Source: Billgrantia campisalis
Lineage (GTDB): Bacteria; Pseudomonadota; Gammaproteobacteria; Pseudomonadales; Halomonadaceae
Assembly (NCBI RefSeq): GCF_022341425.1
Contig: NZ_JABFUC010000002.1
Location: 355,609 to 419,608 of the forward strand
Reading direction: 5' to 3'
DNA length: 64,000 bases
The translations under genes and the position numbers were made by a program. Below, one piece after another: positions 16,018 to 25,694 of this stretch; position 1 is the stretch's first letter, and each line of letters opens with the position of its first letter. Under the pieces are notes generated by a model, which was not told the origin of the DNA, searched no databases, and was given only the letters and a program-made list of their open reading frames with translations.

Positions 16018-16067
16018 GGTTTTCAGTCGTTTGATTTTAAAGGGTTTTTTTCAGGGCCGGGAGGGCG

Positions 16068-16088
16068 GCGGGCCGCTTGTCGGCCCGC
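16068..16088 (-). other. Inverted repeat after narL
   Basis: Eight-bp perfect stem (GCGGGCCG/CGGCCCGC, 5-nt loop) 39 bp past the narL stop. No T tract follows on the minus strand, so it is not called a terminator; it may protect the narXL mRNA end. Confidence 0.4.
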
Positions 16089-16127
16089 GGGGTTATTTGG
16101 AGGTATCCACACAGAACGCCGGGGAGC

Positions 16128-16793
16128 CTAGCGCTCGATGCCCTCCTGCACCGCCCACACCGCCGCTTCGACTCGCGAGCGCAGGTTGAGCTTCTTGAGC
16201 AGGTGCTTGACGTGCACCTTGACGGTGCCCTCGGTGATCTCGAGCTTGCGGGCGATGAGCTTGTTGGAGAGCCCGGCGGCCAGCTCGCGCAGGATCTCGC
16301 GCTCGCGCTGGGTCAGGCTGTGGATGTCGGGTGTGGCCGGCTGGCTGCGCTGGTTGCGCAGCGCCTCGGCCAGCAGGGCAGTGAGGCTCTCGCTGACCAC
16401 CATGCGCCCCAGGGTGGCCTGGCGCAGTTGGCGCACCATCTCCTCGGGCTCCATGTCCTTGAGCAGGTAGCCATCGGCGCCGCCGCGCAGCGCGGCCACC
16501 AGATCGTCCTCGTGGTCGGACACGGTGAACATCACGATGCGGCCGGCGAAGCCGTCCTCGCGCAGCGCCTTCAGGGTCTGGATGCCGTCCATGCCGGGCA
16601 TGTTGAGGTCGAGCAGGATCAGGTCCGGGTCCATCTCCCTGGCCAGGCGCACGCCTTCGGCCGGTTCGCCGGTGTCGCCGATCAGTTCCAGGTCGTCTTC
16701 CAGCTCCAGCAACTGGGCCACGCCGCGGCGCAGCAGCGGGTGGTCGTCGATGATCAGGATGCTGGCGGGAGTTTCGCTTGCTGACGGGTCCAT
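16128..16793 (-). CDS. narL: Nitrate/nitrite response regulator NarL
   Basis: 221 residues. Receiver domain (about 12-128) with acidic pair D16/D17, phospho-acceptor D62 in LILLDLNMPGMDG and K112; LuxR-type helix-turn-helix (about 150-212: LTQREREILRELAAGLSNKLIARKLEITE is split across the turn and recognition helices). Binds TACYYMT heptamers when phosphorylated by NarX. Follows narX by 6 bp on the minus strand. Likely targets here are the palindrome at 15993 and heptamer-like elements at 18764 and 20192. Confidence 0.95.
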   Translation of the reverse strand: MDPSASETPASILIIDDHPLLRRGVAQLLELEDDLELIGDTGEPAEGVRLAREMDPDLILLDLNMPGMDGIQTLKALREDGFAGRIVMFTVSDHEDDLVAALRGGADGYLLKDMEPEEMVRQLRQATLGRMVVSESLTALLAEALRNQRSQPATPDIHSLTQREREILRELAAGLSNKLIARKLEITEGTVKVHVKHLLKKLNLRSRVEAAVWAVQEGIER

Positions 16794-16799
16794 GGTGTC

Positions 16800-18692
16800 T
16801 CAGTTTCCTTGATCGTGAGTGGTGACGTCCGGTGCCGGCTGCCGGGTGATCAGGCGCGCGGTCTGCGGCGTGAACTCCAGCTCGATCAGGGTGCCGCCCT
16901 GCACACGGTTGGCCAAGTGGAGCTCGCCGCCCAGGGTATGGGCGCGGTCGCGCATGATCACCAGGCCGTAGTGCATGGGCGGTGAGTCGCCGGCGGTCAG
17001 GCCGATTCCGTCGTCTTCGATGCGCAGCAGGATGCGGGCGTTGTGAAAGCGTACCGTGACCGCCGCCCAGTGGGCCTCGGCGTGCTTGTGAGTATTGCTC
17101 AGCGCCTCCCGGGCGACCTGCAGCACATGGATCTCCTCGTTGGGGTTGAGCAGATGGGGCGGCACGTCATAGTGCAGTTCCACCGGGGCGCCCATGCGCT
17201 CGGCGAATTCGGCGGTGGTCTGCTGCAGGGCCGACTGCAGCCCCGGCCCCTCCAGCTTGAGGCGGAAGGTGGTCAGCAGCTCGCGCAGCTGGCGGTAGGC
17301 GCTGTTGAGCCCGGTGCGCAGCTCGTCGAAGACCGCGGCCTGGGTTGCCTTGGGGGCGTCCTTGGCCTGCATGCGCTCCAGGCGCGCCACCTGCATCTTG
17401 AGATACGACAGCGACTGGGCCAGGGAGTCGTGCAGTTCCCGGGCGATGATGGTGCGCTCGTTCATCAGCGAGATCTGCTGCTCCTCCTCGATGCGCCGCT
17501 GCAGGTAGACCGCCGTGGCCAGCTGGTCGGCCAGGGCGTTGAGCAGGCGCCGCACGCTGTCGGAGAGCTGCTCCCCCTTGGGGTACCAGATCTCCAGGGT
17601 GCCGAGCATCTCGTCGCCGACGCTGACCGGCAGCAGCAGGCAGTCGCCCTCCTCGGTGTCGGGCAGAGTCAGCGGCTCGCTGTCGAGTAGGCAGGCGTGG
17701 CAGTCGTGGTCGCGGCAGTAGGTGGGGCGGCGCGCCGAGTGGGTGGCGAGTATCGGAATCTGACGGTCGTCGTAAGGATCGTTGAGCGACAACCGGATGG
17801 GGCCTATCTCCAGCAGCTGTTCGATGCGGCGCAGCATGGGAGCGGCGCTGGCGCACAGGTCGTTACCGCCGCCGTAGAGCGAACGACTGCCGTCGTGCAT
17901 CACCTGCATGGCCTGGTTGCCGCGCTCGAGTTCCTCGGTCTTGCGGGCCACCCGCTCCTCCAGGTCGGCGTAGCTGGAGGCCAGCTGATCGGCCATGTTG
18001 TCGAAGGTGCGCCCCAGCATGGCCAGCTCGTCGCTGCCGGTGAGTCGGGTGCGGCGCGAGAAGTTGCGCCGGGCGGCCTCGCGGGCCAGCACCATCAACT
18101 GGCGAAGCGGGGCCACCAGGTTGTGGCGGATGTCGTAGAGGGCGATGGCCACCACCACCGCGGTGAGTCCCAGAAACAGGATCTGCAGGGCACTGAGCAG
18201 ACGAATCTTCGCCTCGGTGTTCTGTTCGAGCTGCTTGACCATGGTATCGATGTCGCCCACCAGGCCGTCGAGGGCCAGGTTGAGGGGCTCGGCCTGCAGG
18301 TACTGGCTGGTGATGGCGCGGTTCACCTCCGGGGCGAGTTCGTTGTGCCAGCGCGACAGGATCAGGCGGTACTGCCGGCGCAGCTCATGGGCCTCGGAAG
18401 TGGGGATGGCGCCGGTCAGGTTATCGCCGGTCAGGCGCTCCTCGAAGCGCTCCTTGAGGACGCGAATCTCGGTCTGGTGCTCCCAGGTGGGGCGGCGCTC
18501 GAAGCGCTGCAGGGCGGCGACGATCTGATAGGTGTTCATGCGCAGCGAGCCGGCCACGTTGATGGCGGCGGCATCGCCGCGGCTGCCTCCCGCCACGGCC
18601 ATGGTCACCACGATGCTGACCAGGGCCATGGCACTGATCGCTAGCAGCGAGGCCACGATCCGGGCCACCAGGGAGCGTTGCAGCAGTTTCAT
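16800..18692 (-). CDS. narX: Nitrate/nitrite sensor histidine kinase NarX
   Basis: 630 residues. First transmembrane helix (about 9-34), then the periplasmic sensor with a P-box (RGDAAAINVAGSLRMNTYQ, residues 38-56), second helix (about 168-186), HAMP (about 188-245), a central domain with a Cys cluster (C280, C326, C331, C334, C351) and the HisKA_3 kinase core. The phospho-acceptor is H421 in RELHDSLAQSL; the ATPase domain has RIEDDGIGL. Phosphorylates NarL in response to nitrate. Divergent from narK at 18852 across a 159-bp regulatory gap. Confidence 0.95.
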   Translation of the reverse strand: MKLLQRSLVARIVASLLAISAMALVSIVVTMAVAGGSRGDAAAINVAGSLRMNTYQIVAALQRFERRPTWEHQTEIRVLKERFEERLTGDNLTGAIPTSEAHELRRQYRLILSRWHNELAPEVNRAITSQYLQAEPLNLALDGLVGDIDTMVKQLEQNTEAKIRLLSALQILFLGLTAVVVAIALYDIRHNLVAPLRQLMVLAREAARRNFSRRTRLTGSDELAMLGRTFDNMADQLASSYADLEERVARKTEELERGNQAMQVMHDGSRSLYGGGNDLCASAAPMLRRIEQLLEIGPIRLSLNDPYDDRQIPILATHSARRPTYCRDHDCHACLLDSEPLTLPDTEEGDCLLLPVSVGDEMLGTLEIWYPKGEQLSDSVRRLLNALADQLATAVYLQRRIEEEQQISLMNERTIIARELHDSLAQSLSYLKMQVARLERMQAKDAPKATQAAVFDELRTGLNSAYRQLRELLTTFRLKLEGPGLQSALQQTTAEFAERMGAPVELHYDVPPHLLNPNEEIHVLQVAREALSNTHKHAEAHWAAVTVRFHNARILLRIEDDGIGLTAGDSPPMHYGLVIMRDRAHTLGGELHLANRVQGGTLIELEFTPQTARLITRQPAPDVTTHDQGN

Positions 18693-18763
18693 CGCTGGGT
18701 GCGATCTCCAGTCGGTTTCACGGGTAGTTCGACACTATACCCCAGGAGATAGCCGCTGCCCTC

Positions 18764-18777
18764 TACCCAAGGGGGTA
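18764..18777. promoter_or_regulatory. TACCC-N4-GGGTA palindrome in the narX|narK intergenic region
   Basis: Perfect 5+5 dyad, TACCC-AAGG-GGGTA, midway between the divergent narX and narK starts; another TACCCC lies at about 18738. It resembles paired NarL heptamers without matching the 7-2-7 form exactly. No FNR box was found in this gap. Confidence 0.45.
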
Positions 18778-18851
18778 CCTCGTATGCCCTTTTGACGCTG
18801 CCGCCCGGGAGCTCGAAAATTCCTTGGACCCTCTCGAGGAATCCGCCGTTC

Positions 18852-20156
18852 ATGAACGCTGCCAGGAAAGTCCCTGTCGTGGACGCGCAGGGCGTTGTAC
18901 CAGCGCATGGTTACCGTTCGCTGGTGGTCGTGCTGCTGTCACCGCTGGCCTTTGCGCTGGTGTTTGCCAGCTGGACCATCTTCGCCGTTCTGGGCGTTGA
19001 ACTGAAGGGCGCGTTGGGGTTCGGCGAGGTCCAGTTCGCCGTCCTGCTGGCCATGCCCATGTTCACCGGAGGGCTGGCGGCCCTGCCCATGGCGCTGCTG
19101 GCGAAGCGCATCGGCGGGCGGCGGGTGATGATCGGCTGCCTGCTGCTGATCGGCCCACTGCTGTGGGGGCTCAGTCAGTCGCGGGACTACGGGAATTTTT
19201 TACTGGCCGGTGCCGGGCTGGGCCTGGGCGCCGGGTCGCTGGCGGCCGGGCTGGTCTACGTGGCGACGCTCTGCCCGCGCCGCCATGCCGGCCTGGCGCT
19301 GGGGCTCTACGGTGCCGGTATGCTGGGCGCCGGGCTCACCTATTTCCTGCTGCCGCTGATCAGTCAGGCCTACGGTTGGCCCGCAGCGCCCAAGCTCTAC
19401 CTGTTGCCGATCGGCCTGGTGACACTGCTGCTGTGGCTGTTTGCCGACGACGAGGCGCACGCGGATGCGCTACCCGCGACGAAGGGGCGTCGCCAGGCGC
19501 TCTCGTCGCGGCCACTGCGCCCCTGGCGCGAGTGGCTGCCGCCGCCGGCGGTGTGGCGGCTGGCGCTCTACTACAGCTTCTTTTACGGCGCCTTCGTGGC
19601 GCTGGCGCTGTGGCTGCCGGCCTACCTGGTGGCCCACTACGCGCTCTCGCTCAAGTCGGCGGCGCTATGGGCGCTGCTGTTCACCCTGCCCGGTGGGCTG
19701 GGCCAGATCCTCGGTGGAGCCCTGGCCGATCGCCGCGACTTCCGCGACCTGCGCTGGTGGGTCAGCGCCTGCGTCATGGTTTGCCTGTTCGTGCTTTCTT
19801 ATCCCGACTTCACCATGCAGATCCACGGCGTGCACGGCGACCTTTCGCTGCGTTTCTCGATGCCGCTCGGCGGCTTCGTCGCCCTGCTGGCGGTGATGGG
19901 GCTGGCCATGGGGGTCGGCAAGGGCAGCCTGATGTGTTTGCTCTACCGCGAGTATGCCGATGACATGGCCCGCGCCGGTGGCCTCGCCCTGGCCCTGGGG
20001 GGGCTCTTCGCCGGGCTCCTGCCGCTGATGTTCGTGGTCGGCAACGAGTGGATCGGCGTGCGTACGGCCGGTTTCATGTTCCTCTATGCCGCGCTGGCGG
20101 TGTGCATGCTGACGATGCTGTGGGATCGCCGCACCCGTCCCGGTGGCTCTGCCTAG
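18852..20156 (+). CDS. Nitrate/nitrite transporter, NarK1-like MFS protein with divergent signature
   Basis: 434 residues from the ATG at 18852 (GAGGAA upstream), twelve hydrophobic helices. The N-terminal SWTIFAVLGVELKGALGFGE and the PMFTGGLAALPMALLAKRIGG loop resemble NarK1-type proton-coupled nitrate importers. The nitrate signature normally containing GN reads GLYGAGMLGAGLTYFLLP, so the conserved Asn is replaced by Met. It lies directly upstream of narGHJI on the same strand, so nitrate or nitrite transport remains the best guess, but substrate preference may differ. Confidence 0.75.
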   Translation: MNAARKVPVVDAQGVVPAHGYRSLVVVLLSPLAFALVFASWTIFAVLGVELKGALGFGEVQFAVLLAMPMFTGGLAALPMALLAKRIGGRRVMIGCLLLIGPLLWGLSQSRDYGNFLLAGAGLGLGAGSLAAGLVYVATLCPRRHAGLALGLYGAGMLGAGLTYFLLPLISQAYGWPAAPKLYLLPIGLVTLLLWLFADDEAHADALPATKGRRQALSSRPLRPWREWLPPPAVWRLALYYSFFYGAFVALALWLPAYLVAHYALSLKSAALWALLFTLPGGLGQILGGALADRRDFRDLRWWVSACVMVCLFVLSYPDFTMQIHGVHGDLSLRFSMPLGGFVALLAVMGLAMGVGKGSLMCLLYREYADDMARAGGLALALGGLFAGLLPLMFVVGNEWIGVRTAGFMFLYAALAVCMLTMLWDRRTRPGGSA

Positions 20157-20191
20157 GGCTTATCTCCTTTCATTTCTGCATCTATCACCTT

Positions 20192-20219
20192 GGGGGTAGA
20201 GGGGGTGTATATGGAGGTA
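20192..20219 (+). promoter_or_regulatory. Cluster of NarL-heptamer-like elements upstream of narG
   Basis: Three elements on one face, GGGGGTA (20192-20198), GGGTGTA (20203-20209) and GGAGGTA (20213-20219), are reverse complements of TAC-pyrimidine-rich heptamers. They lie 146-173 bp before narG. Each departs from TACYYMT at its last base, so the call is tentative. I saw no convincing FNR box in the 208-bp gap. Confidence 0.35.
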
Positions 20220-20364
20220 ACCGGGCAGTAATCCGCCTTTCGATCCCCCAGAATTCTCTCCAAGAACCTGCCCTGGCGGTCGTGTTAAGAGACACAGCGC
20301 GGCACGGCAGGCGGGGTGGCCCAAGGCGGTCACACTTATTTTTCGAGGAGCCTGGAGATCGACC

Positions 20365-23300
20365 ATGAGTCACTTCTTAGATCGGCTGAATTTCTTCCGC
20401 AAGGAGCGTGAGCCCTATGCCAACGAGCACGGCGAGGTCCGCAGCGAGTCCCGCGGCTGGGAAGACGGCTATCGGCAGCGCTGGCAGCACGACAAGGTCG
20501 TGCGCTCCACCCATGGCGTGAACTGCACGGGCTCGTGCAGCTGGAAGATCTACGTCAAGAACGGCCTGGTCACCTGGGAGACCCAGCAGACCGACTACCC
20601 GCGCACCCGCCCCGACCTGCCCAACCACGAGCCGCGGGGTTGCCCGCGTGGCGCCAGCTACTCCTGGTACATGTACAGCGCCAACCGCCTCAAGTACCCC
20701 TTGATTCGCAAGCCGCTGCTCAAGCTGTGGCGCGACGCCCTCCAGGAGAAGAAGGACCCGGTCGACGCCTGGGCCGCCATCGTCGAGGACCCGGCCAGGA
20801 CCAAGCAGTACAAGCGGGCCCGCGGGATGGGCGGCTTCGTGCGCGCCAACTGGGATGAGCTCAACGAGCTGATCGCCGCCTCCAACGTCTACACCGCCAA
20901 GCAGTACGGCCCGGACCGTATCATCGGCTTCTCGCCGATCCCCGCCATGTCCATGGTCAGCTACGCCGCCGGCAGCCGCTACCTGTCGTTGATCGGCGGC
21001 GTCTGCATGAGCTTCTACGACTGGTACTGCGACCTGCCGCCGGCCAGCCCCCAGACCTGGGGCGAGCAGACCGACGTGCCCGAGTCCGCCGACTGGTACA
21101 ACTCCGGCTATATCATCGCCTGGGGTTCCAACGTGCCCCAGACCCGCACGCCGGACGCCCACTTCTTCACCGAAGTGCGCTACAAAGGCACCAAGACCGT
21201 CTCCATCACCCCGGACTACGCCGAGGTCTCCAAGCTCACCGACGAGTGGCTGTCGGTCAAGCAGGGCACCGACGCCGCCCTGGGCATGGCCATGGGCCAC
21301 GTGATCCTCAAGGAGTTCCACCTCGACAACCCCAGCGCCTACTTCACCGAGTACGTGCGCCAGTACTCCGACATGCCCTTCCTGGTCGAACTGGAAGCGC
21401 GTGAGGACGGCAGCTACGTGCCCGGCAAGCAGCTGCGCGCCAGCGACTTCGCCAAGAACCTGGGCCAGGACAACAATCCTGAGTGGAAGACCGTGGCCTG
21501 GGACGAGACCCGCGACCAGCTGGTGGTGCCCCGCGGCTCCATCGGCTTCCGCTGGGGCGAGGAGGGCAAGTGGAACCTCGAGCCCCGCGACGCCGACGGC
21601 GAGGAGATCAAGCCGCTGCTGACGCTGGCCGAGCATCATGACGATGTGGCCCGGGTCGCCTTCCCCTACTTCGGCGGCATCGAGCATGAGCACTTCGACC
21701 ACGTCAAGAGCAGCGGCGCCAGCGATGAGCTGCTGTTCCACAGCCTGCCCGCCAAGCGCCTCAAGAAGGCCGACGGCAGCGAGGCCCTGGTGGTCACCGT
21801 CTTCGACCTGATGTGCGCCAACTACGGCATCGATCGCGGCTTCGGCGAAGACGACGGCGCCACCTCCCTGGACGAGGTCAAGCCCTACACCCCGGCCTGG
21901 CAGGAGAAGATCACCGGCGTGCCCGCCGAGCAGGTCACCCGCATCGCCCGGGAGTTCGCCGACAACGCCGACAAGACCCGGGGCCGGTCCATGGTCATCG
22001 TGGGTGCCGCGATGAACCACTGGTACCACATGGACATGAACTACCGCGGCCTGATCAACATGCTGGTGATGTGCGGCTGTGTCGGTCAGAGCGGCGGCGG
22101 CTGGGCCCACTATGTCGGCCAGGAGAAGCTGCGCCCGCAGACCGGCTGGCTGCCGCTGGCCTTCGGCCTCGACTGGCAGCGTCCGCCGCGCCACATGAAC
22201 TCCACCTCCTTCTTCTACAACCACTCTTCCCAGTGGCGCTACGAGAAGCTCGAGATCAAGGAGATCCTCTCGCCGCTGGCCAACCCGGCCGACTACACCG
22301 GCAGCCTGATCGACTTCAACGTGCGCTCCGAGCGCATGGGCTGGCTGCCCTCCGCGCCGCAGCTGGGCACCAACCCGCTGCGCCTGGCCAAGGCCGCCGA
22401 GGCCGCCGGCATGTCCACCAAGGACTACGCCGTCGAGCAGCTCAAGGAAGGCAAGCTGGCCTTCGCCGCGGAGGACCCGGACAACCCCCAGAACTTCCCG
22501 CGCAACCTCTTCGTGTGGCGCTCCAACCTGCTGGGCAGCTCGGGCAAGGGCCACGAGTACATGCTCAAGTACCTGCTGGGCACCCGCCACGGTATCCAGG
22601 GCAAGGACCTGGGCGAGTTCGGCGGCCAGAAGCCGGAAGAGGTCAAGTGGCACGACGAGGCGCCGGAAGGCAAGCTCGACCTGGTGGTGACCCTGGACTT
22701 CCGCATGTCCTCCACCTGCCTCTACTCGGACATCGTGCTGCCCACGGCGACCTGGTACGAGAAGGACGACCTCAACACGTCCGACATGCATCCGTTCATC
22801 CACCCGCTGACCGCGGCCACCGACCCGGCGTGGGAGTCGCGCAGCGACTGGGATATCTACAAGGGCATCGCCAAGGCGTTCTCCAAGGTCTGCGTTGGAC
22901 ACCTGGGCGAGGAGACCGACCTGGTCACCCTGCCGCATCAGCACGACTCCCCCGCCGAGCTGGCCCAGCCCGAGGTCAAGGACTGGAAGAAGGGCGAGTG
23001 TGAAATGATCCCCGGCAAGACCATGCCGGCGCTGATCGAGGTCAAGCGTGACTACCCGGCCACCTATGAGCGCTTCAGCTCGCTGGGCCCGGCGCTGGGC
23101 AAGCTCGGCAACGGCGGCAAGGGCATCAGCTGGAACACCGACAGCGAGATCGAGCTGCTCGGCAAGCTCAACTACGTCAAGCAGGACGGCCCGGCCAAGG
23201 GGCGCCCGAAGATTGAAACCGCGATCGAGGCCGCGGAAGTGGTGCTGACCCTGGCCCCGGAGACCAACGGCCAGGTGGCGGTCAAGGCGTGGGAGTCGCT

Positions 23301-24120
23301 CTCCAAGATCACCGGGCGGGATCACACCCATCTGGCGGTCAACAAGGAGGAGGAGAAGATCCGCTTCCGCGACATCGTCGCCCAGCCGCGCAAGATCATC
23401 TCGAGCCCGACCTGGTCCGGCCTGGAGGACGAGCACGTCTCCTACAACGCCGGTTACACCAACGTTCACGAGATGATTCCGTGGCGCACCGTGAGCGGTC
23501 GCCAGCAGTTCTACCAGGACCACCCCTGGATGCGCGCCTTCGGCGAGAGCCTGCTGACCTACCGGCCGCCGATCAACACCAAGACGATCACCGGCTTCAC
23601 GATGCCCGAGGACAACGGCTACCCGTCCAAGGCGCTGAACTGGATCACCCCGCACCAGAAGTGGGGCATCCACTCCACCTACTCGGACAACCTGCTGATG
23701 CTGACGCTGAACCGCGGCGGCCCGGTGGTGTGGATGTCCGAGCCCGATGCCGCCGAGATCGGCATCGAGGACAACGACTGGATCGAGCTGTACAACGCCA
23801 ACGGCGCGATCACCGCCCGGGCCATCGTCAGCCAGCGGGTCAAGGCCGGCATGGTCATGATGTACCACGCCCAGGAGCGCCAGGTGAACGTGCCGGGCTC
23901 CGAGGTCACCAAGACCCGCGGCGGCATGCACAACTCCGTGACCCGGGTGTGCCCCAAGCCGACCCATATGATCGGCGGCTACGCCCAGCTTTCCTACAGC
24001 TTCAACTACTACGGAACCGTTGGCTCCAACCGCGATGAATTCGTCCTGATACGCAAGATGAAGAGAATCGACTGGCTGGACGGCGAGGGCAACGACAGCG
24101 TTCAGGAGGCCGTGAAATGA
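20365..24120 (+). CDS. narG: Respiratory nitrate reductase alpha subunit NarG
   Basis: 1251 residues, the normal NarG length. Molybdo-bis(pyranopterin guanine dinucleotide) enzyme of the DMSO reductase family, reducing nitrate to nitrite on the cytoplasmic side of the inner membrane. FS0 cluster motif H50-x3-C54-x3-C58-x34-C93 is intact, with His as first ligand as in NarG and unlike periplasmic NapA. The ESADWYNSGYIIAWGSN region near the molybdenum site is conserved. No twin-arginine signal. Stop overlaps narH by 4 bp (ATGA). Confidence 0.98.
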   Translation: MSHFLDRLNFFRKEREPYANEHGEVRSESRGWEDGYRQRWQHDKVVRSTHGVNCTGSCSWKIYVKNGLVTWETQQTDYPRTRPDLPNHEPRGCPRGASYSWYMYSANRLKYPLIRKPLLKLWRDALQEKKDPVDAWAAIVEDPARTKQYKRARGMGGFVRANWDELNELIAASNVYTAKQYGPDRIIGFSPIPAMSMVSYAAGSRYLSLIGGVCMSFYDWYCDLPPASPQTWGEQTDVPESADWYNSGYIIAWGSNVPQTRTPDAHFFTEVRYKGTKTVSITPDYAEVSKLTDEWLSVKQGTDAALGMAMGHVILKEFHLDNPSAYFTEYVRQYSDMPFLVELEAREDGSYVPGKQLRASDFAKNLGQDNNPEWKTVAWDETRDQLVVPRGSIGFRWGEEGKWNLEPRDADGEEIKPLLTLAEHHDDVARVAFPYFGGIEHEHFDHVKSSGASDELLFHSLPAKRLKKADGSEALVVTVFDLMCANYGIDRGFGEDDGATSLDEVKPYTPAWQEKITGVPAEQVTRIAREFADNADKTRGRSMVIVGAAMNHWYHMDMNYRGLINMLVMCGCVGQSGGGWAHYVGQEKLRPQTGWLPLAFGLDWQRPPRHMNSTSFFYNHSSQWRYEKLEIKEILSPLANPADYTGSLIDFNVRSERMGWLPSAPQLGTNPLRLAKAAEAAGMSTKDYAVEQLKEGKLAFAAEDPDNPQNFPRNLFVWRSNLLGSSGKGHEYMLKYLLGTRHGIQGKDLGEFGGQKPEEVKWHDEAPEGKLDLVVTLDFRMSSTCLYSDIVLPTATWYEKDDLNTSDMHPFIHPLTAATDPAWESRSDWDIYKGIAKAFSKVCVGHLGEETDLVTLPHQHDSPAELAQPEVKDWKKGECEMIPGKTMPALIEVKRDYPATYERFSSLGPALGKLGNGGKGISWNTDSEIELLGKLNYVKQDGPAKGRPKIETAIEAAEVVLTLAPETNGQVAVKAWESLSKITGRDHTHLAVNKEEEKIRFRDIVAQPRKIISSPTWSGLEDEHVSYNAGYTNVHEMIPWRTVSGRQQFYQDHPWMRAFGESLLTYRPPINTKTITGFTMPEDNGYPSKALNWITPHQKWGIHSTYSDNLLMLTLNRGGPVVWMSEPDAAEIGIEDNDWIELYNANGAITARAIVSQRVKAGMVMMYHAQERQVNVPGSEVTKTRGGMHNSVTRVCPKPTHMIGGYAQLSYSFNYYGTVGSNRDEFVLIRKMKRIDWLDGEGNDSVQEAVK

Positions 24121-25694
24121 AGATTCGTTCCCAGGTAGGCATGGTCCTCAACCTCGACAAGTGCATCGGGTGTCACACCTGCTCGGTCACCTGCAAGAAC
24201 GTCTGGACCAGCCGCGAAGGCATGGAGTACGCCTGGTTCAACAACGTCGAGACCAAGCCCGGCATCGGCTATCCCAAGGAGTGGGAGAACCAGAACAAGT
24301 GGAAGGGCGGCTGGATGCGCCGCCGCGACGGCAAGATCGAGCCGCGCATCGGCGGCAAGTGGCGGGTGCTGGCGAACATCTTCGCCAACCCCGACCTGCC
24401 CGAGATCGACGACTACTATGAGCCGTTCGACTTCGACTACGAGCACCTGCATACCGCCAAGCAGGGCGAGCACCAGCCGGTGGCGCGCCCCCGTTCGCTG
24501 ATCTCCGGCGAGCGCATGCAGAAGATCGAGTGGGGGCCCAACTGGGAGGAGATCCTCGGCACCGAGTTCGCCAAGCGGCGCAAGGACAAGAACTTCGAGA
24601 AGGTGCAGGCCGATATCTACGGCCAGTTCGAGAACACCTTCATGATGTATCTGCCGCGCCTGTGCGAGCACTGCCTGAATCCCACCTGCGTGGCCTCCTG
24701 CCCGAGCGGGGCGATCTACAAGCGCGAGGAGGACGGCATCGTCCTGATCGACCAGGACAAGTGCCGCGGCTGGCGGATGTGCATCTCCGGCTGCCCGTAC
24801 AAGAAGATCTACTACAACTGGAAGACCGGCAAGTCCGAGAAGTGCATCTTCTGCTACCCGCGCATCGAGGCGGGCATGCCGACCGTGTGCTCCGAGACCT
24901 GCGTGGGCCGCATCCGCTATCTCGGCGTGCTGCTCTACGATGCCGACCGCATCGAGGAAGTGGCGAGCTCGCCGGACGAGCGCGACCTCTACCACCGCCA
25001 GTGCGAGATCTTCCTGGATCCCAATGACCCGGAAGTCATCGCCCAGGCCAAGAAGGACGGCATCGCCGACAACGTGATCGCCGCCGCCCAGGCCTCGCCG
25101 GTCTACAAGATGGCCATGGACTGGGGCCTGGCGCTGCCGCTGCACCCGGAGTACCGCACCCTGCCGATGGTCTGGTACGTGCCGCCGCTGTCGCCGATCC
25201 AGTCCGCCGCCGAGGCCGGCAAGGTCGAGTCTGACGGCGTGCTGCCCAAGATCGAGTCGCTGCGCATTCCGGTGAAATATCTCGCCAACATGCTCACCGC
25301 CGGCGAAGAGGAGCCCGTGGTGCTCGCCCTCAAGCGGCTGATGGCCATGCGTGTCTTCATGCGCAACCGGCACGTGGAAGGCAAGCATGACACCGAGGTA
25401 CTCGACGCCGTGGGACTCTCCGAGGCCCAGGTGGAGGAGATGTACCGCTATCTGGCCATCGCCAACTACGAGGATCGCTTCGTGATCCCCACCAGCCACC
25501 GCGAGATGGCCACCGAAGCCTTCCCGGAGCGCGGCGGCTGCGGCTTCAGCTTCGGCGACGGCTGTCACGGCGAGAGCAAGCCGAGCCTGTTCAACGGCCG
25601 GCCCCAGACCACCACCCTGGTCGAGCCGGTGGACGTCTTCGATCCCAAGGCCCCGGCCGGGAAGACGGCTGCCAAGGAGAAGCACCATGGCTGA
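24117..25694 (+). CDS. narH: Respiratory nitrate reductase beta subunit NarH
   Basis: 525 residues, electron-transfer subunit carrying three [4Fe-4S] and one [3Fe-4S] cluster. Four cysteine groups are visible: CIGCHTCSVTC (C16-C26), CEHCLNPTCVASC, CRGWRMCISGC (Trp in place of one Cys, as expected for the 3Fe cluster) and CIFCYPR..CSETC. Passes electrons from NarI hemes to NarG. Starts inside the narG stop and overlaps narJ by 8 bp. Confidence 0.98.
   Translation: MKIRSQVGMVLNLDKCIGCHTCSVTCKNVWTSREGMEYAWFNNVETKPGIGYPKEWENQNKWKGGWMRRRDGKIEPRIGGKWRVLANIFANPDLPEIDDYYEPFDFDYEHLHTAKQGEHQPVARPRSLISGERMQKIEWGPNWEEILGTEFAKRRKDKNFEKVQADIYGQFENTFMMYLPRLCEHCLNPTCVASCPSGAIYKREEDGIVLIDQDKCRGWRMCISGCPYKKIYYNWKTGKSEKCIFCYPRIEAGMPTVCSETCVGRIRYLGVLLYDADRIEEVASSPDERDLYHRQCEIFLDPNDPEVIAQAKKDGIADNVIAAAQASPVYKMAMDWGLALPLHPEYRTLPMVWYVPPLSPIQSAAEAGKVESDGVLPKIESLRIPVKYLANMLTAGEEEPVVLALKRLMAMRVFMRNRHVEGKHDTEVLDAVGLSEAQVEEMYRYLAIANYEDRFVIPTSHREMATEAFPERGGCGFSFGDGCHGESKPSLFNGRPQTTTLVEPVDVFDPKAPAGKTAAKEKHHG

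Noticed and set aside
16068..16088. Rho-independent terminator after narL
   Set aside because: The stem is good but no T tract follows on the transcribed (minus) strand; the T run nearby lies on the wrong strand.
20377..23967. Very long open frame (1196 codons) on the minus strand opposite narG
   Set aside because: It is the complement of a highly conserved narG in GC-rich DNA, with Val/Gly/Leu/His-rich low-complexity content and no ribosome-binding site; a codon-bias shadow.
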